Shown here: positions 26,795-34,930 of the stretch, one piece after another
Layout of the letters: every line of letters begins with the position of its first letter
Position numbering within the stretch: position 1 is the stretch's first letter
DNA from: JBMHDN01 sp049889355
Lineage (GTDB): Bacteria > Pseudomonadota > Alphaproteobacteria > Puniceispirillales > Puniceispirillaceae
DNA length: 46,239 nucleotides
Reading direction: 5' to 3'
NCBI GenBank assembly: GCA_049889355.1
Contig: JBMHDN010000022.1
Coordinates: 1-46,239, forward strand
Program-made: the position numbers and the translations under genes
Notes under the pieces: model-generated
The model's input: the letters and a program-made list of their open reading frames with translations, nothing else
Databases searched by the model: none
What the model was told of the DNA's origin: nothing

Positions 26795-28312
26795 TTATGC
26801 CGTTTTAGGCTGGAGCCATGCAATGAAAAATCCGTCATTGCCGCGCTGGCCGCCTGCCATATCCTCTGTCGATGTCTCAAGCACCAGACTGTCAGGCAAC
26901 AGCCGCACCCATCCCTTATCTGAGGCCGCACCGCTAAATGGCCCTAACATCTCAGCTGTAATGGGCTGCAATTTTGCCTTTGGCTGAGGCCCTGAGATCA
27001 GCGGCTCAATTTGCGCTTCACCTTCTTCAGGCTGGAGCGAGCAGGTCACATAAATCAAATGCCCATCTGGCTTGAGCCAGGACAGCGCCTTTTCGATCAG
27101 CTTTTTTTGCAGCTCAGGTAAATGCGCCAGATAGCTGTCATTCTTGCGCACCAACACATCAGGGCGATGGCGGAAAGTGCCTGTCGCTGAACAAGGCGCA
27201 TCTAGCAAAATCGCATCAAACAGCCCCTCCGGCTCGTAATCCAGCGCATCACCGCAGACCAGATCAGCTGATAAATCGAGCCGTTTCATATTATCGGTTA
27301 AGCGCTCAAAGCGTTTTTTGTCCTTTTCCAAGGCCGTGACCGCTGCACCCAAACTGGCCAGCTGGGCTGTCTTACCGCCAGGTGCGGCACATAAATCCAG
27401 AATTTTCTTATCCTTCAGGCCAGCTGTGATCTGCTCTAGCAGCTGGGCTGGCAGGGCTGCACCTGCATCTTGGACCCACCAGTCTCCTGATTTAAAGCCA
27501 GGCATCTGGCGGATATCACCGCTAAACTGGCAACGCCAGCTCTGGCCCAATATCACCCTGCCTTCAAATGGTGGCTGTGCAATCTCAGCCTGGCTCTCCG
27601 CTTTATCTGATTTAAAGCTGATATCCAGAAACGGGCTGGTCTCTGCCATTTTCAGCCAATGGCGCACGCGCTCTTCGCCATAGAGCGCGGTCCAGCTGGC
27701 TTTCAGAAAGTCAGATAAATTATTGAGCGGGTCTGCCGCGCGCACTGGCCCATTGGCAGCCAGCCTTGTTTCAGGCGGTGTTTCCATCACCCGGCGCATC
27801 ACCGCATTGGTGAGGCCTGCAAGGCTCTCAAATCCAGCGCGTTTCATCACTTCAACAGTGCTGTTCACCACCGCATGATCAGCTACCCGCATATAATGTA
27901 ATTGAGCGACCCCACTCATCAGAATAATCTCAGCATAGGGTTTTGGCGTGCGCTGGAGATGCGGGCGCAGCATATGCCGGCAATCTGCCGAATGCAGCAG
28001 GACAACCCGCACCAATTGGCGCACAAAGCCGCGATCTACAACCGGCAGACTGGCGAGGCGCCCCATTTTATCCAAGGCCTGATCCAGCGTCTCACCATCC
28101 AAAAACACAGCCTTTAACAGCTGGGCTGCCACAAGGCGGGCTTCTAATCCGGCTGGCATGGCTGCTTTTGGCTCTGGCCTCGGACGCCTACTATCAGGGC
28201 GCCCACCTTTTTTGGGCACTCTGTTTGGTGGCCATTTTTGCGCGCCTTTTTTCAGACCCAGCTTTTGTTTGCCTGTTGCAGGCAATGATAATGTTTTTCG
28301 ACTCTCATCCAT
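26795..28312 (-). CDS. rsmB: 16S rRNA (cytosine-967-C5) methyltransferase RsmB
   Basis: A 505-residue RsmB/NOP-family enzyme. The N-terminal NusB-like domain covers about 55-190 and the SAM domain follows, with LDLCAAPGGKTAQLA as the SAM loop. The catalytic cysteine lies in VTCSLQPEEGE (Cys424) and the helper cysteine in DAPCSATGTF (Cys374). The first 50 residues are a basic, proline- and lysine-rich extension of low complexity; a shorter start at Met52 cannot be excluded. It is upstream of the heparinase-like gene. Confidence 0.94.
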   Translation of the reverse strand: MDESRKTLSLPATGKQKLGLKKGAQKWPPNRVPKKGGRPDSRRPRPEPKAAMPAGLEARLVAAQLLKAVFLDGETLDQALDKMGRLASLPVVDRGFVRQLVRVVLLHSADCRHMLRPHLQRTPKPYAEIILMSGVAQLHYMRVADHAVVNSTVEVMKRAGFESLAGLTNAVMRRVMETPPETRLAANGPVRAADPLNNLSDFLKASWTALYGEERVRHWLKMAETSPFLDISFKSDKAESQAEIAQPPFEGRVILGQSWRCQFSGDIRQMPGFKSGDWWVQDAGAALPAQLLEQITAGLKDKKILDLCAAPGGKTAQLASLGAAVTALEKDKKRFERLTDNMKRLDLSADLVCGDALDYEPEGLFDAILLDAPCSATGTFRHRPDVLVRKNDSYLAHLPELQKKLIEKALSWLKPDGHLIYVTCSLQPEEGEAQIEPLISGPQPKAKLQPITAEMLGPFSGAASDKGWVRLLPDSLVLETSTEDMAGGQRGNDGFFIAWLQPKTA

Positions 28313-28375
28313 GGGCGCTAATAGACCAGTCTTGTGGCGTCTTGTCTATCTTTGAAAAATCGCCATATTAGGGTC

Positions 28376-28549
28376 ATGATGACAGATACCGACCAAAAGG
28401 CTGAGACATCAGCCGAAAATACACAGACAAGCGAGGCTGAAACCAAGGCCAAAGCAACGTCTCAAAAGACTGAAACAGGTGGCCCGACAGGGGCTGAGCC
28501 CACCCGCTATGGCGATTGGGAGCGCAATGGACGCTGCAGCGATTTCTAG
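28376..28549 (+). CDS. DUF1674 protein, SDHAF4-like succinate dehydrogenase assembly factor
   Basis: A 57-residue protein with a Thr/Glu/Lys-rich disordered front and the conserved C-terminal signature PTRYGDWERNGRCSDF. This is the DUF1674 signature, shared with mitochondrial SDHAF4/Sdh8, which protects the flavinylated subunit of succinate dehydrogenase during assembly. The bacterial role is inferred from the family. AGGG precedes the ATG. Its last 23 bases overlap the start of the DUF1491 gene in another frame. Confidence 0.88.
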   Translation: MMTDTDQKAETSAENTQTSEAETKAKATSQKTETGGPTGAEPTRYGDWERNGRCSDF

Positions 28550-28880
28550 GCTTACATCTCAGATGCTGGTCTCAGCGGCACTGCGTCAGGCAGATATCGA
28601 CCAGATACCGGCGGTGGTGATGCAGCGCGGTGATGGGGATGCAGGGGCTATTTTCCTTGAAATTGATTGTGGCCGGGATGCAGATGGCTATGATGATGTG
28701 CGTCTTTATGGCCGCATCACCGATTTGGATGGTGCTTATATCTGGTCTCAGCTGGCCGGTACCGGCACACCTTCTTCGGTGATGGATTATCTGGAAAGAG
28801 AACGCCGCATTGACCCTGATTTTTGGGTCATCTCGGTTCAGGATAAAAAAGGCCGCAATATTTTCGAGCTTGTCTCTTAA
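28527..28880 (+). CDS. DUF1491 family protein
   Basis: A 117-residue protein beginning at an ATG inside the conserved NGRCSDF codons of the preceding gene. Features include LVSAALRQADIDQIPAVVM, a region rich in acidic residues, and YLERERRIDPDFWVISVQD near the C-terminus, consistent with the DUF1491 family of alphaproteobacteria. No function is known. The overlapping start suggests translational coupling to the SDHAF4-like protein. Confidence 0.85.
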   Translation: MDAAAISRLTSQMLVSAALRQADIDQIPAVVMQRGDGDAGAIFLEIDCGRDADGYDDVRLYGRITDLDGAYIWSQLAGTGTPSSVMDYLERERRIDPDFWVISVQDKKGRNIFELVS

Positions 28881-28979
28881 AAGGCCAAGTCACTCTAAAG
28901 CTGCGCAGCACACGGCTCAAAAATTGCCTTCAAGGCTGAGATGAATTAAGATTGCACCGATTTTTTAAAATGATGCCAG

Positions 28980-30326
28980 ATGGACATAACCGCGATGATT
29001 AAGTTGCATATTCTTGGCCAATATAGCCAGCAAGAGCGCGCCCAATTGCTGCGCCGCACAGAAGATGATCTCAGCTTTTTCCTTGAAAAAGTACCACCTA
29101 TTATCGAAGCTGTGCGCCTAGAAGGTGATATGGCCCTGGCCCGTTTTGCTGCTGAATTTGACAAGGCAACTGGGGTGAGCGACCAGACCATTTTAGCCAC
29201 CAAAAAAGAAATCGATGCGGCCTTTGATCAGATACCGCGTGAGATGGTGGATGCGCTGGAATATGCAGCTGATAATATCCGGCGTTATCATGAACATCAA
29301 AAGCCAGAAGCAAAATGGCAGACCGAAATTCGCCCTGGTATTTTTGTCGGCGAAATGGCCTATCCGCTTCAGACAGTCGGCCTCTATTCGCCGCGTGGCA
29401 AAGGCTCTTTTCCGTCTGTGACCTTGATGACCGCGATACCGGCGGTGGTGGCTGGGGTCGCCAGCCCTGTCATTCTGACCCCGCCAGGGCCAGATGGCGC
29501 GGTGGATCCGGCAACCTTAGTGGCGGCACGTCTGGCAGGTGTTGAAATGGTCGCCAAGGCAGGCGGTGCACAGGCCGTGGCGGCCGCTGCTTTTGGCACG
29601 GCCTCTATCCCAAAATGCCAGAAAATTGAAGGCCCGGGCAGCCCTTGGTTTGTGGCGGCAAAACAGATATTGGCTGGCCAGATTGATTCGCGCCTGCCAG
29701 CTGGTCCGTCTGAAGTGATTGTGCTGGCTGATAACTCAGCCAATCCGAAATTAGCAGCCTTGGATATTCTGATCGAGGCAGAGCACGGGCCAGATAGCTC
29801 AGCCTTTTTGGTCACTGATTCACCAGAATTGGCCAAAGCCGCACAGCAGCTGATCCCCAGCTTTTTTGAGCATATGTCGCAGACGCGCATTGATTATGTA
29901 TCCGAGGTGCTCTCTGGCGATAGCGGCGGCATTGTGTTGGTAGATGATATCACACAAGCCTATGATTTCATTAATGATTATGCGCCAGAACATCTGCAAA
30001 TCCTCAGCAAAGAGCCTGAAGTGCATTTGCCTTTCATCCATGGCGCATCCGAAATTTTGCTTGGCGAATATAGCCCTGGCTCGCTGGCCAATTACATGAT
30101 GGGGCCGAATTGCGTGTTGCCGACATCTGGGGCGGCCAGCCGGCATTCACCGCTTGGTGTGATGGATTTCATGCGCACCGCCTCTCTTGGCCGTGTTGAT
30201 GAAACCGGCTTTGCTGAAATGGCCCCGAAAACTGAAATATTTGCCCGCTATGAAGGCTTTGATGCGCATGCCAATGCGGTCTCTGATTTGCGCCGCCAGA
30301 TCATGGCTGAAGAGAAAGGCAAATAG
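28980..30326 (+). CDS. Histidinol dehydrogenase paralogue (HisD superfamily, altered active site)
   Basis: A 448-residue NAD-dependent dehydrogenase of the HisD fold. Typical segments are GLYSPRGKGSFPSVTLM, GGAQAVAAAAFGT, AGPSEVIVLAD and the catalytic pair Glu337-His338 in APEHL. Compared with the E. coli enzyme as I remember it, two of four zinc ligands differ: Gln259 becomes Glu266 and Asp360 becomes Asn371, while His269 and His430 remain. The substrate histidine of TNHVLPT is Cys378. No other his genes are near. It may act on another alcohol, as does the HpsN sulfopropanediol dehydrogenase of this superfamily. The start may also be the ATG at 28995. Confidence 0.85.
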   Translation: MDITAMIKLHILGQYSQQERAQLLRRTEDDLSFFLEKVPPIIEAVRLEGDMALARFAAEFDKATGVSDQTILATKKEIDAAFDQIPREMVDALEYAADNIRRYHEHQKPEAKWQTEIRPGIFVGEMAYPLQTVGLYSPRGKGSFPSVTLMTAIPAVVAGVASPVILTPPGPDGAVDPATLVAARLAGVEMVAKAGGAQAVAAAAFGTASIPKCQKIEGPGSPWFVAAKQILAGQIDSRLPAGPSEVIVLADNSANPKLAALDILIEAEHGPDSSAFLVTDSPELAKAAQQLIPSFFEHMSQTRIDYVSEVLSGDSGGIVLVDDITQAYDFINDYAPEHLQILSKEPEVHLPFIHGASEILLGEYSPGSLANYMMGPNCVLPTSGAASRHSPLGVMDFMRTASLGRVDETGFAEMAPKTEIFARYEGFDAHANAVSDLRRQIMAEEKGK

Positions 30327-30361
30327 GGCTTTTTTCTCAGAAGTCAGTCAGTACCCCAACC

Positions 30362-31090
30362 CTAGAAACGCGGCGCTTCAGGTGCAAAAAACTGCATCTC
30401 ATTATTTGGTAATTGCCAATGCGGGGTGCGGTTTACGCGGCGTTCCAAGGCCACCAGCTGATCATCATAATGCCCCAATGGCACCGCATAGGGCGGGTCC
30501 ATGAAATCACCTTTTTCATTGATATGGCGCGCAGAATGATAGCTGGTTTTCAGATGCTGCTTATCGCCAGAGCTGCTCTCCTGAAAGGCCAGCTCACCAT
30601 AGCAACAGCAAATATAATTGAGCGGGCTATCTGTACTGACATCAACAAAACAGCCTGTCCCGCGAATAGAGGCGCTTGCATTGGGCAATTGCAATTTGGT
30701 CTCGCGCCCGGCAATCGGCTCAAACACTGAAAGCAGCTGGCCGGCGACAATATTGAGCGCTTTTACTGAACCATTCTCGGCAATTTCAACCTCAGCTTCA
30801 AATCCGGCATCTGTTAAAAACGCATCTCTGCCAATCACAAAGGCGGTTTGATCTGCATCTGCCCCGAGGCGTAATTGACGCGCCGCACCTGTGGTCTGAC
30901 GCACCGCCTCGATATCCAGCTTGCCAGCTATCACGCGCGGAGATCTCTCACTCGCCGCAGCTTGGAAAACCAGCCCCAGATTCAAAGCAGGCGCTGCACC
31001 AGCAAAAATCAGGCTTGCCAAGCCAGCCTTTGCCACCTCTCGGCGTGAGCGCTGTTTTTGGGTGAATGACACATCACAAATATCACACAT
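30362..31090 (-). CDS. FecR-domain-like exported protein with cysteine-rich ends
   Basis: A 242-residue protein of uncertain role. It begins MCDICDV, then QRSRREVAKAGLASLIFAG, which looks like a twin-arginine-type leader or membrane anchor at about 14-48. The middle resembles a FecR-like beta domain (GRDAFLTDAGFEAEVEIAENG, LPNASASIRGTGCFVDVS), followed by NYICCCYGELAF, an unusual run of three cysteines. The C-terminus ends in a TPHWQLPN stretch. It lies 11 bases downstream of the arsH-like gene in the same direction. FecR similarity is weak and no sigma factor gene is near. Confidence 0.65.
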   Translation of the reverse strand: MCDICDVSFTQKQRSRREVAKAGLASLIFAGAAPALNLGLVFQAAASERSPRVIAGKLDIEAVRQTTGAARQLRLGADADQTAFVIGRDAFLTDAGFEAEVEIAENGSVKALNIVAGQLLSVFEPIAGRETKLQLPNASASIRGTGCFVDVSTDSPLNYICCCYGELAFQESSSGDKQHLKTSYHSARHINEKGDFMDPPYAVPLGHYDDQLVALERRVNRTPHWQLPNNEMQFFAPEAPRF

Positions 31091-31101
31091 GACCTAACCC
31101 T

Positions 31102-31836
31102 TTATGCTTCTTTTTTATCCTGATTAACCCGTTTTGAGAGTTCTGCTGCGCTTTCCACCCGTTCTGAATAGCGGTTCACCAGATAGTCTTTATTCTGGCG
31201 GGTGAGGATCGTGAATTTCATCAATTCTTCCATCACATCGACCAGCCTGTTGTAATAGCTTGATGGGCGCATCCGGCCGTTCTCATCAAACTCATTAAAG
31301 GCTTTGGCAATTGACGACTGATTTGGGATCGTCAATAGCCGCATCCAGCGCCCTAAAATGCGCAGCTGGTTCACTGAATTAAAGCTTTGAGAGCCGCCTG
31401 AGACCTGCATCACCGCCAAGGTTTTGCCTTGTGTCGGGCGCACCGAGCCAAGCGAGAGCGGTATCCAGTCAATCTGGGCTTTCATAATCCCTGTCATCGC
31501 GCCATGGCGTTCAGGCGAGGACCAGACCATCCCTTCACACCAGCTCACCAAATCTCGCAATTCAGCGACTTTCGGGTGGCTTGCATCCACCCCATCATCT
31601 GGCAGGGGCAGGCCGGACGGATTGAAAAACCGCGTTTCAGCCCCCAGCCTTTGCAAAATGCGTGCGCCTTCTTCAGCCGCCAGGCGTGAAAAACTGCGCT
31701 CTCGCAATGAGCCATAGAGCAGCAGGATTTTAACCGGATTTTCCTTGATTGTCTTCAGGTCCAGCATCGGGGCGAGTGCCTGTAAATCAATCGCTGGCAG
31801 GCTGTCCTGATCCAATTGGGGTGTATCTGATGTCAT
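31102..31836 (-). CDS. arsH: ArsH-like NADPH-dependent FMN reductase
   Basis: A 244-residue flavodoxin-like protein. ILLLYGSLRERSFSRL is the FMN-phosphate loop, followed by WSSPERHGAMTGIMKAQIDW and GSQSFNSVNQLRILGRWM, both characteristic of ArsH. ArsH enzymes oxidise trivalent organoarsenicals or act as quinone and azo reductases. No arsR, arsB or arsC is in the window, so the arsenic role is not supported by context. ATG at 31836 is preferred; a TTG lies one codon upstream. Confidence 0.88.
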   Translation of the reverse strand: MTSDTPQLDQDSLPAIDLQALAPMLDLKTIKENPVKILLLYGSLRERSFSRLAAEEGARILQRLGAETRFFNPSGLPLPDDGVDASHPKVAELRDLVSWCEGMVWSSPERHGAMTGIMKAQIDWIPLSLGSVRPTQGKTLAVMQVSGGSQSFNSVNQLRILGRWMRLLTIPNQSSIAKAFNEFDENGRMRPSSYYNRLVDVMEELMKFTILTRQNKDYLVNRYSERVESAAELSKRVNQDKKEA

Positions 31837-31839
31837 CAA

Positions 31840-32046
31840 ACAGGCTCATCTGTGCATGCGCGTTACGGGTTATTCAAAAAAGCATATCTCCAAAAAAGCA
31901 TATCTCCTGGCATCTGCCAAGATAGCGGCAGAGCACAATCTCGATTTCGCTGGCTTTTGGCTGTGCATGCAGGGTTGGATTGAAGTGGAATAGAGGATTT
32001 GCTAGCGTCCAGATGAGATAGAGGAATTTCTTTAAGGGTTTTGGAC
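31840..32046. other. Divergent gap between arsH-like and EEP lipoprotein genes
   Basis: About 200 bases that must hold promoters for both directions. The clearest structure is a perfect 16-bp duplication (caaaaaagcatatctc at 31875 and 31891). A short open frame on the minus strand here is not convincing. AAGGG stands about 11 bases before the lipoprotein ATG. Confidence 0.6.
31875..31906. repeat. 16-bp perfect tandem duplication
   Basis: The unit caaaaaagcatatctc occurs at 31875-31890 and 31891-31906 with no spacer. It lies about 40 bases ahead of the arsH-like start in the divergent intergenic region. Confidence 0.9.
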
Positions 32047-32988
32047 ATGTTTAAATATGCAGCGTTTCTTGTGAGTGCTTTTCTTTTGGCAGGGTGCGGA
32101 GCGACAACACACAGCAGCTCTTCAAAACCAGTTACAGCTGCACCAAAGCAAGTGGCAGATGCCGCCTGTATCAAGGGCAATTTTTCACAAGATGCCAGCG
32201 ATAGCCTGACCGCCATGTCCTTTAATATCCGCTATGACAACCCGAGTGATGGCAAAAATAACTGGCAATATCGCGCGCCCAAAGTCGCCAGCCTCTTTGA
32301 TAAACATCAGGTGGATTTAGGCGGTCTTCAAGAAGTGCTGCATAACCAGTTTGAATGGCTTCAGGCCAATCTGCCAGATTATGAATTTGTCGGTGTCGGG
32401 CGTGATGACGGCAAAACAGCAGGCGAATATGCCCCGATTTTCTTCCGGAAATCTGCTTTTGAGCTGATCAAAACTGATACTGTTTGGCTCAGCCCGACCC
32501 CGGATGTGGCAGGCTCTAAAGGCTGGGATGCAGCCTTGCCGCGTATCACCACTTTTGCCATTTTGCGCCATAAACAAAGCGGCAGTTCAGTTTTGATAGG
32601 CAGTGCGCATTATGACCATCGTGGTGGCTATTCGCGCCGTGCTGCAGGTGCAATCATCCATGATTATATCAGCCAGCAAATGGCAGAAACAGATCTGCCT
32701 TTGGTGATCCTGGCAGGCGATTTTAATGATCGGCCACACACCTCTGCGATTAAGGCGATTGAAAAACACAATTGTATGACAGATGCCCGCAAGCTGGCCG
32801 CTGAGCGCAAAGGCCCGAACTCAACCTGGAATGGTTTTCGCAGTATCGCGCCAAATGAGCGGATTGATTATGTCTTTGTCAATGCCGGCGTGCCTGTCTT
32901 TAACCATGTGATTGATTCGACCAAGATAGATAAACGCTACCCTTCAGATCACCTGCCGGTGATCGCCTCAATCGGTGCCCCGCAATAA
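32047..32988 (+). CDS. Endonuclease/exonuclease/phosphatase family lipoprotein
   Basis: A 313-residue protein with a lipoprotein signal (FLLAGCG, Cys at about 17) and an EEP metal-dependent phosphoesterase fold. Motifs in order: MSFNIRYDNP, GGLQEVLHNQ (metal-binding Glu), SAHYDHRGG, LAGDFNDRP, RIDYVFVN and SDHLPVIA (catalytic His). The family includes DNases, sphingomyelinases and inositol phosphatases, so the substrate cannot be fixed; a lipid-anchored periplasmic or outer-membrane phosphodiesterase is likely. I start at the ATG at 32047 (a TTG lies two codons upstream). Confidence 0.88.
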   Translation: MFKYAAFLVSAFLLAGCGATTHSSSSKPVTAAPKQVADAACIKGNFSQDASDSLTAMSFNIRYDNPSDGKNNWQYRAPKVASLFDKHQVDLGGLQEVLHNQFEWLQANLPDYEFVGVGRDDGKTAGEYAPIFFRKSAFELIKTDTVWLSPTPDVAGSKGWDAALPRITTFAILRHKQSGSSVLIGSAHYDHRGGYSRRAAGAIIHDYISQQMAETDLPLVILAGDFNDRPHTSAIKAIEKHNCMTDARKLAAERKGPNSTWNGFRSIAPNERIDYVFVNAGVPVFNHVIDSTKIDKRYPSDHLPVIASIGAPQ

Positions 32989-33077
32989 ACAGCATTTCCG
33001 CGTAAAGATAGCAAACCGGCCTTAAATCTGATACAGATGAGGCCAGTTTCCTTTGATAGGCTGAGCAGATAAGACAG

Positions 33078-34100
33078 ATGCTGAATTTCGCAGAAAATAA
33101 CGGCCGCTATGATAACGGCATAGACCGCCGTCTGTCTGTCGCACCGATGATGGATTGGACAGACAGGCATTGCCGCTATTTTCACCGGCTTTTGGCCCCG
33201 CGCGCACTGCTCTTTACCGAGATGGTCACTGCTGAGGCGATTTTACATGCTGGGCCTGAGCGTTTTTGTGCCTTCCATGGCGATGAACACCCGCTTGCCC
33301 TGCAATTGGGCGGCTCTGATCCGCGCCGTCTGGCAGAGGCGGTCTCTGCGGTTGCGCCTTTTCAGTTTGATGAAATTAATCTGAATGTCGGCTGCCCGTC
33401 TGACCGCGTGCAATCAGGCCGGTTTGGGGCTTGTCTGATGGCAGAACCTGAGCTGGTCGCAGATTGTCTGGATGCCATGCAAGGTGCATGTGATCTGCCG
33501 ATCTCGGTGAAATGCCGGATTGGCATTGATGATATGGATGAAGAAGAGGGGCTTAATCGCTTTATCTCAGCCATCGAAAAACGCGGGATTAAACTTATCT
33601 ATCTGCATGCCAGAAAGGCGTGGCTCAACGGGCTTAGCCCCAAGGAAAACCGCGATATTCCGCCTTTGAATTATGACAGGGCTGCGCGCTTGCGCCGTGA
33701 TTTTCCGAGCCTTCAGGTGTTTTTAAATGGCGGGCTGACCACCACCGCGCAGATCACAGATGAAGCGCCGCATTTTGACGGGGTGATGATCGGCCGCGCG
33801 GCTTATAAAACGCCCTATTTTCTGGCTGAACTGTCCCAGCAAATCTGGTCAGATGCGCTGCCAGACAGGCTGGATATCGCCGCACGCATGACCAGCTATG
33901 CCGCAGGTGAAATGGAAAAAGGTGTGCGCCTTCATAGCATCACCCGCCATATGCTGGGCTTGATGGCAGGCCAGAAAGGGGCGAAAATTTGGCGCCGTAC
34001 ATTGGGTGAGGATGCCCGCATTGACGGCCAGTCGCCGGCCTTGATCCAAGAGGTGATGAAAGCCTGCCTGGAGATGGCAGATTCCGAAAAAGCGGCCTGA
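33078..34100 (+). CDS. dusA: tRNA-dihydrouridine(20/20a) synthase DusA
   Basis: A 340-residue FMN enzyme that reduces uridine in the tRNA D-loop. It shows SVAPMMDWTDRHCRYFHR, EMVTAEAILHG-like EMVTAEAIL, QLGGSDPRRLAEA, and the catalytic cysteine in NLNVGCPSDRVQSGRFGACLM. The IYLHARKAWLNGLSPKENRDIPPL stretch fits the DusA branch rather than DusB or DusC. The stop codon lies in the first unit of a 13-bp repeat. Confidence 0.96.
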   Translation: MLNFAENNGRYDNGIDRRLSVAPMMDWTDRHCRYFHRLLAPRALLFTEMVTAEAILHAGPERFCAFHGDEHPLALQLGGSDPRRLAEAVSAVAPFQFDEINLNVGCPSDRVQSGRFGACLMAEPELVADCLDAMQGACDLPISVKCRIGIDDMDEEEGLNRFISAIEKRGIKLIYLHARKAWLNGLSPKENRDIPPLNYDRAARLRRDFPSLQVFLNGGLTTTAQITDEAPHFDGVMIGRAAYKTPYFLAELSQQIWSDALPDRLDIAARMTSYAAGEMEKGVRLHSITRHMLGLMAGQKGAKIWRRTLGEDARIDGQSPALIQEVMKACLEMADSEKAA

Positions 34101-34127
34101 AAAAACAACCTGAAAAAACAACCTGAA
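34096..34127. repeat. 13-bp tandem repeat at the dusA stop codon
   Basis: Units cctgaaaaaacaa at 34096 and 34109, then a partial cctgaa. The first unit contains the TGA stop of dusA (34098-34100). Confidence 0.88.
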
Positions 34128-34175
34128 CCGAAATTTTTTGACAAGACTGAACACGGATAAACAGAAAGATTAACC

Positions 34176-34754
34176 ATGCAAGATGACACACAAAAGCCTC
34201 ATAAATACCGTGCCTTATTTGAATATGGCCCTTTATTGTTGTTTTTTGTGACCAATTTCGGAGCGCCGCGTTTTGGTGTTGAAAAGCCGCTGATTATCGC
34301 CACTTCTGTGTTGGTTATCGCCACCGCATTGGCGGTGCTGGCATCTTGGATTCTGGAAAAGCGGGTGCCAATGCTGACATTGCTGGGCGGCGTTGCCGTC
34401 GCCTTTTTCGGCGGGCTCACCATCTTTTTTGATGATCCGATTTTCATCAAGGTAAAGCCTACCATCATCAGCGGTCTGTTTGCGCTGTTTTTGGGTCTGG
34501 GCCAGCTGATAGGCAAAATGCCGCTGAAAATGATTCTCTCCAGCCAGCTTCAGCTCACTGACAAGGGCTGGGTTCAGATTGGCTGGATTTGGACAGCGAT
34601 GTTTGCCAGTACCGCACTGGCTAATGAAATCGCCTGGCGTCTGCTCTCAACCGATGGCTGGGTAACCTTCAAAGTCTTTGGTCTGACAGGCATTTCAATT
34701 ATCTTTGCGGTGCTGAGTGTGCCGGTCATGACACGCCATCAAATTCAGAAGTGA
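34176..34754 (+). CDS. yciB: Inner membrane-spanning protein YciB (septation protein A)
   Basis: A 192-residue protein with about five membrane helices. It has the family's EYGPLLLFFVTNFG at the N-terminus, the DDPIFIKVKPTIISGLFALFL-type loop (Asp-Asp-Pro then Lys-Pro-Thr), and the WxxxxWxWxxMF-like GWIWTAMFAS with ANEIAWR. YciB helps cell envelope synthesis and division in other proteobacteria. It follows dusA by 75 bases. Confidence 0.93.
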   Translation: MQDDTQKPHKYRALFEYGPLLLFFVTNFGAPRFGVEKPLIIATSVLVIATALAVLASWILEKRVPMLTLLGGVAVAFFGGLTIFFDDPIFIKVKPTIISGLFALFLGLGQLIGKMPLKMILSSQLQLTDKGWVQIGWIWTAMFASTALANEIAWRLLSTDGWVTFKVFGLTGISIIFAVLSVPVMTRHQIQK

Positions 34755-34930
34755 ACGTTTGCTGACAAGTGAATCTGAGCCTCTATGTCGCTGGCGTGTT
34801 AGAATCAGTCGTCAGATGTGATCTTGTGCCGCGCTAAGCATAATATTTCTGTAAGCATGGGATCCGGGGAGGATGACACGCTCAAATCCGAGCGTTTCAG
34901 AACAATTTTTTTCAAGAGTTGGAGATAGCC
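34755..34930. other. Leader region before the corrinoid cluster
   Basis: A gap of 176 bases with a 6-bp hairpin (ACGCTC at 34878-34883, GAGCGT at 34890-34895) and a T7 run at 34906-34912, ten bases past the hairpin. GGAGA at about 34921 serves as ribosome site for the corrinoid gene. I looked for a cobalamin-riboswitch B12 box and for a clear -35/-10 pair and found neither. Confidence 0.5.

Noticed and set aside
34755..34930. Cobalamin riboswitch before the corrinoid gene
   Set aside because: No B12-box-like sequence or multi-stem fold was recognisable by eye; only a 6-bp hairpin is present. A covariance scan would settle it.
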